Assembly: GCA_023634235.1 (NCBI GenBank)
Contig: JAMKCF010000149.1
Span: 1-64,000 of the forward strand
From: Pisaster brevispinus
Lineage: Eukaryota; Echinodermata; Asteroidea; Forcipulatida; Asteriidae
Reading direction: 5' to 3'
Length of the DNA: 64,000 bases
In this document: piece by piece, positions 49,030 to 61,700 of the stretch
Numbering within the stretch: position 1 is the first letter of the stretch
Layout of the letters: the number at the start of each line of letters is the position of its first letter
Notes under the pieces: model-generated
The model's input: only the letters and a program-made list of their open reading frames with translations
Databases searched by the model: none
What the model was told of the DNA's origin: nothing
Translations under genes and position numbers: made by a program

Positions 49030-51040
49030 TGTTGCTCGGCCCCGGCGCGTGGGCTAATTTGCCGGTGGTTGTAGCCCTATTCCGGGGCCGCTCGCCCCAC
49101 CTAGAAAATCGTCAGAGACACGGATCTACGACGAGGTGAGAGCCCTGAATGGTGGCTTTCCAGTGGTGGAAAACTTGTGCAAATCCGATCTTGTTATGGG
49201 TGTGATTTGACCCTCATTGTAATTTATTTCGTTTCTTCTTTTTGTGTGTGCAGCTCCCCCCTCTGTGTACAAAAATCCCACTGAAGATGCTTTTGAAGCG
49301 CTTTCGGAGTGTCCCCGCCTGCAGGCCATTTCCGGTACAAAGATGGTGCACATCGGCCCAAAAAGGCTAATTTTCGGGTGCAGTGATATTCAAGGCACAC
49401 TCAGGTACAAATTTCGTCTCTCTGGCATTTCTTGTTCATGAGTTATTCTCGAACTGAGCTCGGGTGTTGTTTCAAATCATTCTTCGGATGGACATGTCTT
49501 GCCTTTGTTGTTGCTCGGCCCCGGCGCGTGGGCTAATTTGCCGGTGGTTGTAGCCCTTTTCCGGGGCCGCTCGCCCCGCCTAGAAAATCGTCAGAGACAC
49601 GGATCCACGACGAGGTGAGAGCCCTGAATGGTGGCTTTCCAGTGGTGGAAAACTTGTGCAAATCCGATCTTGTTATGGGTGTGATTTGACCCTCATTGTA
49701 ATTTATTTCGTTTCTTCTTTTTGTGTGTGCAGCTCCCCCCTCTGTGTACAAAAATCCCACTGAAGATGCTTTTGAAGCGCTTTCGGAGTGTCCCCGCCTG
49801 CAGGCCATTTCCGGTACAAAGATGGTGCACATCGGCCCCAAAAGGCTAATTTTCGTGTGCAGTGATATTCAAGGCACACTCAGGTACAAATTTCGTCTCT
49901 CTGGCGTTTCTAGTTCATGAGTTATTCTCGAACTGAGCTCGGGTGTTGTTTCAAATCATTCTTCGGATGGACATGTCTTGCCTTTGTTGTTGCTCGGCCC
50001 CGGCGCGTGGGCTAATTTGCCGGTGGTTGTAGCCCTATTCCGAGGCCGCTCGCCCCGCCTAGAAAATCGTCAGAGACACGGATCCACGACGAGGTGAGAG
50101 CCCTGAATGGTGGCTTTCCAGTGGTGGAAAACTTGTGCAAATCCGATCTTGTTATGGGTGTGATTTGACCCTCATTGTAATTTATTTCGTTTCTTCTTTT
50201 TGTGTGTGCAGCTCCCCCCTCTGTGTACAAAAATCCCACTGAAGATGATTTTGAAGCGCTTTCGGAGTGTCCCCGCCTGCAGGCCATTTCCGGTACAAAG
50301 ATGGTGCACATCGGCCCAAAAAGGCTAATTTTCGTGTGCAGTGATATTCGAGGCACACTCAGGTACAAATTTCGTCTCTCTGGCGTTTCTAGTTCATGAG
50401 TTATTCTCGAACTGAGCTCGGGTGTTGTTTCAAATCATTCTTCGGATGGACATGTCTTGCCTTTGTTGTTGCTCGGCCCCGGCGCGTGGGCTAATTTGCC
50501 GGTGGTTGTAGCCCTATTCCGGGGCCGCTCGCCCCGCCTAGAAAATCGTCAGAGACACGGATCCACGACGAGGTGAGAGCCCTGAATGGTGGCTTTCCAG
50601 TGGTGGAAAACTTGTGCAAATCCGATCTTGTTATGGGTGTGATTTGACCCTCATTGTAATTTATTTCGTTTCTTCTTTTTGTGTGTGCAGCTCCCCCCTC
50701 TGTGTACAAAAATCCCACTGAACATGCTTTTGAAGCGCTTTCGGAGTGTCCCCGCCTGCAGGCCATTTCCGGTACAAAGATGGTGCACATCGGCCCAAAA
50801 AGGCTAATTTTCGGGTGCAGTGATATTCAAGGCACACTCAGGTACAAATTTCGTCTCTCTGGCGTTTCTAGTTCATGAGTTATTCTCGAACTGAGCTCGG
50901 GTGTTGTTTCAAATCATTCTTCGGATGGACATGTCTTGCCTTTGTTGTTGCTCGGCCCCGGCGCGTGGGCTAATTTGCCGGTGGTTGTAGCCCTATTCCG
51001 GGGCCGCTCGCCCCGCCTAGAAAATCGTCAGAGACACGGA

Positions 51041-53000
51041 TCTACGACGAGGTGAGAGCCCTGAATGGTGGCTTTCCAGTGGTGGAAAACTTGTGCAAAT
51101 CCGATCTTGTTATGGGTGTGATTTGACCATCATTGTAATTTATTTCGTTTCTTCTTTTTGTGTGTGCAGCTCCCCCCTCTGTGTACAAAAATCCCACTGA
51201 AGATGCTATTGAAGCGCTTTCGGAGTGTCCCCGCCTGCAGGCCATTTCCGGTACAAAGATGGTGCACATCGGCCCAAAAAGGCTAATTTTCGTGTGCAGT
51301 GATATTCAAGGCACACTCAGGTACAAATTTCGTCTCTCTGGCGTTTCTAGTTCATGAGTTATTCTCAAACTGAGCTCGGGTGTTGTTTCAAATCATTCTT
51401 CGGATGGACATGTCTTGCCTTTGTTGTTGCTCGGCCCCGGCGCGTGGGCTAATTTGCCGGTGGTTGTAGCCCTATTCCGGGGCCGCTCGCCCCGCCTAGA
51501 AAATCGTCAGAGACACGGATCCACGACGAGGTGAGAGCCCTGAATGGTGGCTTTCCAGTGGTGGAAAACTTGTGCAAATCCGATCTTGTTATGGGTGTGA
51601 TTTGACCCTCATTGTAATTTATTTCGTTTCTTCTTTTTGTGTGTGCAGCTCCCCCCTCTGTGTACAAAAATCCCACTGAAGATGCTTTTGAAGCGCTTTC
51701 GGAGTGTCTCCGCCTGCAGGCCATTTCCGGTACAAAGATGGTGCACATCGGCCCAAAAAGGCTAATTTTCGGGTGCAGTGATATTCAAGGCACACTCAGG
51801 TACAAATTTCGTCTCTCTGGCATTTCTTGTTCATGAGTTATTCTCGAACTGAGCTCGGGTGTTGTTTCAAATCATTCTTCGGATGGACATGTCTTGCCTT
51901 TGTTGTTGCTCGGCCCCGGCGCGTGGGCTAATTTGCCGGTGGTTGTAGCCCTATTCCGGGGCCGCTCGCCCCGCCTAGAAAATCGTCAGAGACACGGATC
52001 CACGACGAGGTGAGAGCCCTGAATGGTGGCTTTCCAGTGGTGGAAAACTTGTGCAAATCCGATCTTGTTATGGGTGTGATTTGACCCTCATTGTAATTTA
52101 TTTCGTTTCTTCTTTTTGTGTGTGCAGCTCCCCCCTCTGTGTACAAAAATCCCACTGAAGATGCTTTTGAAGCGCTTTCGGAGTGTCCCCGCCTGCAGGC
52201 CATTTCCGGTACAAAGATGGTGCACATCGGCCCAAAAAGGCTAATTTTCGTGTGCAGTGATATTCAAGGCACACTCAGGTACAAATTTCGTCTCTCTGGC
52301 GTTTCTAGTTCATGAGTTATTCTCGAACTGAGCTCGGGTGTTGTTTCAAATCATTCTTCGGATGGACATGTCTTGCCTTTGTTGTTGCTCGGCCCCGGCG
52401 CGTGGGCTAATTTGCCGGTGGTTGTAGCCCTATTCCGGGGCCGCTCGCCCCGCCTAGAAAATCGTCAGAGACACGGATCTACGACGAGGTGAGAGCCCTG
52501 AATGGTGGCTTTCCAGTGGTGGAAAACTTGTGCAAATCCGATCTTGTTATGGGTGTGATTTGACCATCATTGTAATTTATTTCGTTTCTTCTTTTTGTGT
52601 GTGCAGCTCCCCCCTCTGTGTACAAAAATCCCACTGAAGATGCTATTGAAGCGCTTTCGGAGTGTCCCCGCCTGCAGGCCATTTCCGGTACAAAGATGGT
52701 GCACATCGGCCCAAAAAGGCTAATTTTCGTGTGCAGTGATATTCAAGGCACACTCAGGTACAAATTTCGTCTCTCTGGCGTTTCTAGTTCATGAGTTATT
52801 CTCAAACTGAGCTCGGGTGTTGTTTCAAATCATTCTTCGGATGGACATGTCTTGCCTTTGTTGTTGCTCGGCCCCGGCGCGTGGGCTAATTTGCCGGTGG
52901 TTGTAGCCCTATTCCGGGGCCGCTCGCCCCGCCTAGAAAATCGTCAGAGACACGGATCCACGACGAGGTGAGAGCCCTGAATGGTGGCTTTCCAGTGGTG
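51041..53000 (+). repeat. 3-unit-spaced duplication (1,437 bp)
   Basis: GACCATCATT (51129), GATGCTATTG (51208) and TTCTCAAACTG (51367) recur at 52566, 52645 and 52804, each 1,437 bp later. The flanking units do not match across copies, so the shared tract covers roughly one unit. That fits gene conversion or a 3-unit block later remodelled. The first change alters the best branch-point candidate from CTCAT to ATCAT. Confidence 0.8.
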
Positions 53001-55199
53001 GAAAACTTGTGCAAATCCGATCTTGTTATGGGTGTGATTTGACCCTCATTGTAATTTATTTCGTTTCTTCTTTTTGTGTGTGCAGCTCCCCCCTCTGTGT
53101 ACAAAAATCCCACTGAAGATGCTTTTGAAGCGCTTTCGGAGTGTCCCCGCCTGCAGGCCATTTCCGGTACAAAGATGGTGCACATCGGCCCAAAAAGGCT
53201 AATTTTCGTGTGCAGTGATATTCAAGGCACACTCAGGTACAAATTTCGTCTCTCTGGCGTTTCTAGTTCATGAGTTATTCTCGAACTGAGCTCGGGTGTT
53301 GTTTCAAATCATTCTTCGGATGGACATGTCTTGCCTTTGTTGTTGCTCGGCCCCGGCGCGTGGGCTAATTTGCCGGTGGTTGTAGCCCTATTCCGGGGCC
53401 GCTCGCCCCGCCTAGAAAATCGTCAGAGACACGGATCTACGACGAGGTGAGAGCCCTGAATGGTGGCTTTCCAGTGGTGGAAAACTTGTGCAAATCCGAT
53501 CTTGTTATGGGTGTGATTTGACCCTCATTGTAATTTATTTCGTTTCTTCTTTTTGTGTGTGCAGCTCCCCCCTCTGTGTACAAAAATCCCACTGAAGATG
53601 CTTTTGAAGCGCTTTCGGAGTGTCCCCGCCTGCAGGCCATTTCCGGTACAAAGATGGTGCACATCGGCCCAAAAAGGCTAATTTTCGGGTGCAGTGATAT
53701 TCAAGGCACACTCAGGTACAAATTTCGTCTCTCTGGCATTTCTTGTTCATGAGTTATTCTCGAACTGAGCTCGGGTGTTGTTTCAAATCATTCTTCGGAT
53801 GGACATGTCTTGCCTTTGTTGTTGCTCGGCCCCGGCGCGTGGGCTAATTTGCCGGTGGTTGTAGCCCTATTCCGGGGCCGCTCGCCCCGCCTAGAAAATC
53901 GTCAGAGACACGGATCCACGACGAGGTGAGAGCCCTGAATGGTGGCTTTCCAGTGGTGGAAAACTTGTGCAAATCCGATCTTGTTATGGGTGTGATTTGA
54001 CCCTCATTGTAATTTATTTCGTTTCTTCTTTTTGTGTGTGCAGCTCCCCCCTCTGTGTACAAAAATCCCACTGAAGATGCTTTTGAAGCGCTTTCGGAGT
54101 GTCCCCGCCTGCAGGCCATTTCCGGTACAAAGATGGTGCACATCGGCCCAAAAAGGCTAATTTTCGTGTGCAGTGATATTCAAGGCACACTCAGGTACAA
54201 ATTTCGTCTCTCTGGCGTTTCTAGTTCATGAGTTATTCTCGAACTGAGCTCGGGTGTTGTTTCAAATCATTCTTCGGATGGACATGTCTTGCCTTTGTTG
54301 TTGCTCGGCCCCGGCGCGTGGGCTAATTTGCCGGTGGTTGTAGCCCTATTCCGGGGCCGCTCGCCCCGCCTAGAAAATCGTCAGAGACACGGATCCACGA
54401 CGAGGTGAGAGCCCTGAATAGTGGCTTTCCAGTGGTGGAAAACTTGTGCAAATCCGATCTTGTTATGGGTGTGATTTGACCCTCATTGTAATTTATTTCG
54501 TTTCTTCTTTTTGTGTGTGCAGCTCCCCCCTCTGTGTACAAAAATCCCACTGAAGATGCTTTTGAAGCGCTTTCGGAGTGTCCCCGCCTGCAGGCCATTT
54601 CCGGTACAAAGATGGTGCACATCGGCCCAAAAAGGCTAATTTTCGGGTGCAGTGATATTCAAGGCACACTCAGGTACAAATTTCGTCTCTCTGGCGTTTC
54701 TAGTTCATGAGTTATTCTCGAACTGAGCTCGGGTGTTGTTTCAAATCATTCTTCGGATGGACATGTCTTGCCTTTGTTGTTGCTCGGCCCCGGCGCGTGG
54801 GCTAATTTGCCGGTGGTTGTAGCCCTATTCCGGGGCCGCTCGCCCCGCCTAGAAAATCGTCAGAGACACGGATCCACGACGAGGTGAGAGCCCTGAATGG
54901 TGGCTTTCCAGTGGTGGAAAACTTGTGCAAATCCGATCTTGTTATGGGTGTGATTTGACCCTCATTGTAATTTATTTCGTTTCTTCTTTTTGTGTGTGCA
55001 GCTCCCCCCTCTGTGTACAAAAATCCCACTGAAGATGCTTTTGAAGCGCTTTCGGAGTGTCCCCGCCTGCAGGCCATTTCCGGTACAAAGATGGTGCACA
55101 TCGGCCCAAAAAGGCTAATTTTCGGGTGCAGTGATATTCAAGGCACACTCAGGTACAAATTTCGTCTCTCTGGCATTTCTTGTTCATGAGTTATTCTCG

Positions 55200-57880
55200 A
55201 ACTTAGCTCGGGTGTTGTTTCAAATCATTCTTCGGATGGACATGTCTTGCCTTTGTTGTTGCTCGGCCCCGGCGCGTGGGCTAATTTGCCGGTGGTTGTA
55301 GCCCTATTCCGGGGCCGCTCGCCCCGCCTAGAAAATCGTCAGAGACACGGATCCACGACGAGGTGAGAGCCCTGAATGGTGGCTTTCCAGTGGTGGAAAA
55401 TTTGTGCAAATCCGATGTTGTTATGGGTGTGATTTGACCCTCATTGTAATTTATTTCGTTTCTTCTTTTTGTGTGTGCAGCTCCCCCCTCTGTGTACAAA
55501 AATCCCACTGAAGATGCTTTTGAAGCGCTTTCGGAGTGTCCCCGCCTGCAGGCCATTTCCGGTACAAAGATGGTGCACATCGGCCCAAAAAGGCTAATTT
55601 TCGGGTGCAGTGATATTCAAGGCACACTCAGGTACAAATTTCATCTCTCTGGCATTTCTAGTTCATGAGTTATTCTCGAACTGAGCTCGGGTGTTGTTTC
55701 AAATCATTCTTCGGATGGACATGTCTTGCCTTTGTTGTTGCTCGGCCCCGGCGCGTGGGCTAATTTGCCGGTGGTTGTAGCCCTATTCCGGGGCCGCTCG
55801 CCCCGCCTAGAAAATCGTCAGAGACACGGATCTACGACGAGGTGAGAGCCCTGAATGGTGGCTTTCCAGTGGTGGAAAACTTGTGCAAATCCGATCTTGT
55901 TATGGGTGTGATTTGACCCTCATTGTAATTTATTTCGTTTCTTCTTTTTTTGTGTGCAGCTCCCCCCTCTGTGTACAAAAATCCCACTGAAGATGCTTTT
56001 GAAGCGCTTTCGGAGTGTCCCCGCCTGCAGGCCATTTCCGGTACAAAGATGGTGCACATCGGCCCAAAAAGGCTAATTTTCGGGTGCAGTGATATTCAAG
56101 GCACACTCAGGTACAAATTTCGTCTCTCTGGCATTTCTTGTTCATGAGTTATTCTCGAACTGAGCTCGGGTGTTGTTTCAAATCATTCTTCGGATGGACA
56201 TGTCTTGCCTTTGTTGTTGCTCGGCCCCGGCGCGTGGGCTAATTTGCCGGTGGTTGTAGCCCTATTCCGGGGCCGCTCGCCCCGCCTAGAAAATCGTCAG
56301 AGACACGGATCCACGACGAGGTGAGAGCCCTGAATGGTGGCTTTCCAGTGGTGGAAAACTTGTGCAAATCCGATCTTGTTATGGGTGTGATTTGACCCTC
56401 ATTGTAATTTATTTCGTTTCTTCTTTTTGTGTGTGCAGCTCCCCCCTCTGTGTACAAAAATCCCACTGAAGATGCTTTTGAAGCGCTTTCGGAGTGTCCC
56501 CGCCTGCAGGCCATTTCCGGTACAAAGATGGTGCACATCGGACCAAAAAGGCTAATTTTCGGGTGCAGTGATATTCAAGGCACACTCAGGTACAAATTTC
56601 GTCTCTCTGGCATTTCTTGTTCATGAGTTATTCTCGAACTGAGCTCGGGTGTTGTTTTAAATCATTCTTCGGATGGACATGTCTTGCCTTTGTTGTTGCT
56701 CGGCCCCGGCGCGTGGGCTAATTTGCCGGTGGTTGTAGCCCTATTCCGGGGCCGCTCGCCCCGCCTAGAAAATCGTCAGAGACACGGATCCACGACGAGG
56801 TGAGAGCCCTGAATGGTGGCTTTCCAGTGGTGGAAAACTTGTGCAAATCCGATGTTGTTATGGGTGTGATTTGACCCTCATTGTAATTTATTTCGTTTCT
56901 TCTTTTTGTGTGTGCAGCTCCCCCCTCTGTGTACAAAAATCCCACTGAAGATGCTTTTGAAGCGCTTTCGGAGTGTCCCCGCCTGCAGGCCATTTCCGGT
57001 ACAAAGATGGTGCACATCGGCCCAAAAAGGCTAATTTTCGGGTGCAGTGATATTCAAGGCACACTCAGGTACAAATTTCATCTCTCTGGCATTTCTAGTT
57101 CATGAGTTATTCTCGAACTGAGCTCGGGTGTTGTTTCAAATCATTCTTCGGATGGACATGTCTTGCCTTTGTTGTTGCTCGGCCCCGGCGCGTGGGCTAA
57201 TTTGCCGGTGGTTGTAGCCCTATTCCGGGGCCGCTCGCCCCGCCTAGAAAATCGTCAGAGACACGGATCCACGACGAGGTGAGAGCCCTGAATGGTGGCT
57301 TTCCAGTGGTGGAAAACTTGTGCAAATCCGATCTTGTTATGGGTGTGATTTGACCCTCATTGTAATTTATTTCGTTTCTTCTTTTTTTTTGTGCAGCTCC
57401 CCCCTCTGTGTACAAAAATCCCACTGAAGATGCTTTTGAAGCGCTTTCGGAGTGTCCCCGCCTGCAGGCCATTTCCGGTACAAAGATGGTGCACATCGGC
57501 CCAAAAAGGCTAATTTTCGGGTGCAGTGATATTCAAGGCACACTCAGGTACAAATTTCGTCTCTCTGGCATTTCTTGTTCATGAGTTATTCTCGAACTGA
57601 GCTCGGGTGTTGTTTCAAATCATTCTTCGGATGGACATGTCTTGCCTTTGTTGTTGCTCGGCCCCGGCGCGTGGGCTAATTTGCCGGTGGTTGTAGCCCT
57701 ATTCCGGGGCCGCTCGCCCCGCCTAGAAAATCATCAGAGACACGGATCCACGACGAGGTGAGAGCCCTGAATGGTGGCTTTCCAGTGGTGGAAAACTTGT
57801 GCAAATCCGATCTTGTTATGGGTGTGATTTGACCCTCATTGTAATTTATTTCGTTTCTTCTTTTTGTGTGTGCAGCTCCC
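55200..57880 (+). repeat. 3-unit higher-order repeat (1,437 bp) with expanding T tract
   Basis: CGATGTTG (55417 and 56854) and TTTCATCTCTC (55643 and 57080) are each 1,437 bp apart. The next unit in each period has a T-enriched acceptor tract: TTTTTTTGTGTGCAG near 55950 and a longer T run ending TTGTGCAG near 57390. The tract gained more T in the second period while the unit length stayed at 479 bp. Confidence 0.8.
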
Positions 57881-58709
57881 CCCTCTGTGTACAAAAATCC
57901 CACTGAAGATGCTTTTGAAGCGCTTTCGGAGTGTCCCCGCCTGCAGGCCATTTCCGGTACAAAGATGGTGCACATCGGCCCAAAAAGGCTAATTTTCGGG
58001 TGCAGTGATATTCAAGGCACACTCAGGTACAAATTTCGTCTCTCTGGCATTTCTTGTTCATGAGTTATTCTCGAACTGAGCTCGGGTGTTGTTTCAAATC
58101 ATTCTTCGGATGGACATGTCTTGCCTTTGTTGTTGCTCGGCCCCGGCGCGTGGGCTAATTTGCCGGTGGTTGTAGCCCTATTCCGGGGCCGCTCGCCCCG
58201 CCTAGAAAATCGTCAGAGACACGGATTCACGACGAGGTGAGAGCCCTGAATGGTGGCTTTCCAGTGGTGGAAAACTTGTGCAAATCCGATCTTGTTATGG
58301 GTGTGATTTGACCCTCATTGTAATTTATTTCGTTTCTTCTTTTTGTGTGTGCAGCTCCCCCCTCTGTGTACAAAAATCCCACTGAAGATGCTTTTGAAGC
58401 GCTTTCGGAGTGTCCCCGCCTGCAGGCCATTTCCGGTACAAAGATGGTGCACATCGGCCCAAAAAGGCTAATTTTCGTGTGCAGTGATATTCAAGGCACA
58501 CTCAGGTACAAATTTCGTCTCTCTGGCGTTTCTAGTTCATGAGTTATTCTCGAACTGAGCTCGGGTGTTGTTTCAAATCATTCTTCGGATGGACATGTCT
58601 TGCCTTTGTTGTTGCTCGGCCCCGGCGCGTGGGCTAATTTGCCGGTGGTTGTAGCCCTATTCCGGGGCCGCTCGCCCCGCCTAGAAAATCGTCAGAGACA
58701 CGGATCCAC

Positions 58710-61700
58710 AACGAGGTGAGAGCCCTGAATGGTGGCTTTCCAGTGGTGGAAAACTTGTGCAAATCCGATCTTGTTATGGGTGTGATTTGACCCTCATTGT
58801 AATTTATTTCGTTTCTTCTTTTTTGTGTGTGCAGCTCCCCCCTCTGTGTACAAAAATCCCACTGAAGATGCTTTTGAAGCGCTTTCGGAGTGTCCCCGCC
58901 TGCAGGCCATTTCCGGTACAAAGATGGTGCACATCGGCCCAAAAGGCTAATTTTCGGGTGCAGTGATATTCAAGGCACACTCAGGTACAAATTTCGTCTC
59001 TCTGGCATTTCTTGTTCATGAGTTATTCTCGAACTGAGCTCGGGTGTTGTTTCAAATCATTCTTCGGATGGACATGTCTTGCCTTTGTTGTTGCTCGGCC
59101 CCGGCGCGTGAGCTAATTTGCCGGTGGTTGTAGCCCTATTCCGGGGCCGCTCGCCCCGCCTAGAAAATCGTCAGAGACACGGATCCACGACGAGGTGAGA
59201 GCCCTGAATGGTGGCTTTCCAGTGGTGGAAAACTTGTGCAAATCCGATCTTGTTATGGGTGTGATTTGACCCTCATTGTAATTTATTTCGTTTCTTCTTT
59301 TTGTGTGTGCAGCTCCCCCCTCTGTGTACAAAAATCCCACTGAAGATGCTTTTGAAGCGCTTTCGGAGTGTCCCCGCCTGCAGGCCATTTCCGGTACAAA
59401 GATGGTGCACATCGGCCCAAAAAGGCTAATTTTCGTGTGCAGTGATATTCAAGGCACACTCAGGTACAAATTTCGTCTCTCTGGCGTTTCTAGTTCATGA
59501 GTTATTCTCGAACTGAGCTCGGGTGTTGTTTCAAATCATTCTTCGGATGGACATGTCTTGCCTTTGTTGTTGCTCGGCCCCGGCGCGTGGGCTAATTTGC
59601 CGGTGGTTGTAGCCCTATTCCGGGGCCGCTCGCCCCGCCTAGAAAATCGTCAGAGACACGGATCCACGACGAGGTGAGAGCCCTGAATGGTGGCTTTCCA
59701 GTGGTGGAAAACTTGTGCAAATCCGATCTTGTTATGGGTGTGATTTGACCCTCATTGTAATTTATTTCGTTTCTTCTTTTTGTGTGTGCAGCTCCCCCCT
59801 CTGTGTACAAAAATCCCACTGAAGATGCTTTTGAAGCGCTTTCGGAGTGTCCCCGCCTGCAGGCCATTTCCGGTACAAAGATGGTGCACATCGGCCCAAA
59901 AAGGCTAATTTTCGTGTGCAGTGATATTCAAGGCACACTCAGGTACAAATTTCGTCTCTCTGGCGTTTCTAGTTCATGAGTTATTCTCGAACTGAGCTCG
60001 GGTGTTGTTTCAAATCATTCTTCGGATGGACATGTCTTGCCTTTGTTGTTGCTCGGCCCCGGCGCGTGGGCTAATTTGCCGGTGGTTGTAGCCCTATTCC
60101 GGGGCCGCTCGCCCCGCCTAGAAAATCGTCAGAGACACGGATCCACAACGAGGTGAGAGCCCTGAATGGTGGCTTTCCAGTGGTGGAAAACTTGTGCAAA
60201 TCCGATCTTGTTATGGGTGTGATTTGACCCTCATTGTAATTTATTTCGTTTCTTCTTTTTTGTGTGTGCAGCTCCCCCCTCTGTGTACAAAAATCCCACT
60301 GAAGATGCTTTTGAAGCGCTTTCGGAGTGTCCCCGCCTGCAGGCCATTTCCGGTACAAAGATGGTGCACATCGGCCCAAAAAGGCTAATTTTCGGGTGCA
60401 GTGATATTCAAGGCACACTCAGGTACAAATTTCGTCTCTCTGGCATTTCTTGTTCATGAGTTATTCTCGAACTGAGCTCGGGTGTTGTTTCAAATCATTC
60501 TTCGGATGGACATGTCTTGCCTTTGTTGTTGCTCGGCCCCGGCGCGTGAGCTAATTTGCCGGTGGTTGTAGCCCTATTCCGGGGCCGCTCGCCCCGCCTA
60601 GAAAATCGTCAGAGACACGGATCCACGACGAGGTGAGAGCCCTGAATGGTGGCTTTCCAGTGGTGGAAAATTTGTGCAAATCCGATCTTGTTATGGGTGT
60701 GATTTGACCCTCATTGTAATTTATTTCGTTTCTTCTTTTTGTGTGTGCAGCTCCCCCCTCTGTGTACAAAAATCCCACTGAAGATGCTTTTGAAGCGCTT
60801 TCGGAGTGTCCCCGCCTGCAGGCCATTTCCGGTACAAAGATGGTGCACATCGGCCCAAAAAGGCTAATTTTCGTGTGCAGTGATATTCAAGGCACACTCA
60901 GGTACAAATTTCGTCTCTCTGGCGTTTCTAGTTCATGAGTTATTCTCGAACTGAGCTCGGGTGTTGTTTCAAATCATTCTTCGGATGGACATGTCTTGCC
61001 TTTGTTGTTGCTCGGCCCCGGCGCGTGGGCTAATTTGCCGGTGGTTGTAGCCCTATTCCGGGGCCGCTCGCCCCGCCTAGAAAATCGTCAGAGACACGGA
61101 TCCACGACGAGGTGAGAGCCCTGAATGGTGGCTTTCCAGTGGTGGAAAATTTGTGCAAATCCGATCTTGTTATGGGTGTGATTTGACCCTCATTGTAATT
61201 TATTTCGTTTCTTCTTTTTGTGTGTGCAGCTCCCCCCTCTGTGTACAAAAATCCCACTGAAGATGCTTTTGAAGCGCTTTCGGAGTGTCCCCGCCTGCAG
61301 GCCATTTCCGGTACAAAGATGGTGCACATCGGCCCAAAAAGGCTAATTTTCGTGTGCAGTGATATTCAAGGCACACTCAGGTACAAATTTCGTCTCTCTG
61401 GCATTTCTAGTTCATGAGTTATTCTCGAACTGAGCTCGGGTGTTGTTTCAAATCATTCTTCGGATGGACATGTCTTGCCTTTGTTGTTGCTCGGCCCGGC
61501 GCGTGGGCTAATTTGCCGGTGGTTGTAGCCCTATTCCGGGGCCGCTCGCCCCGCCTAGAAAATCGTCAGAGACACGGATCTACGACGAGGTGAGAGCCCT
61601 GAATGGTGGCTTTCCAGTGGTGGAAAACTTGTGCAAATCCGATCTTGTTATGGGTGTGATTTGACCCTCATTGTAATTTATTTCGTTTCTTCTTTTTGTG

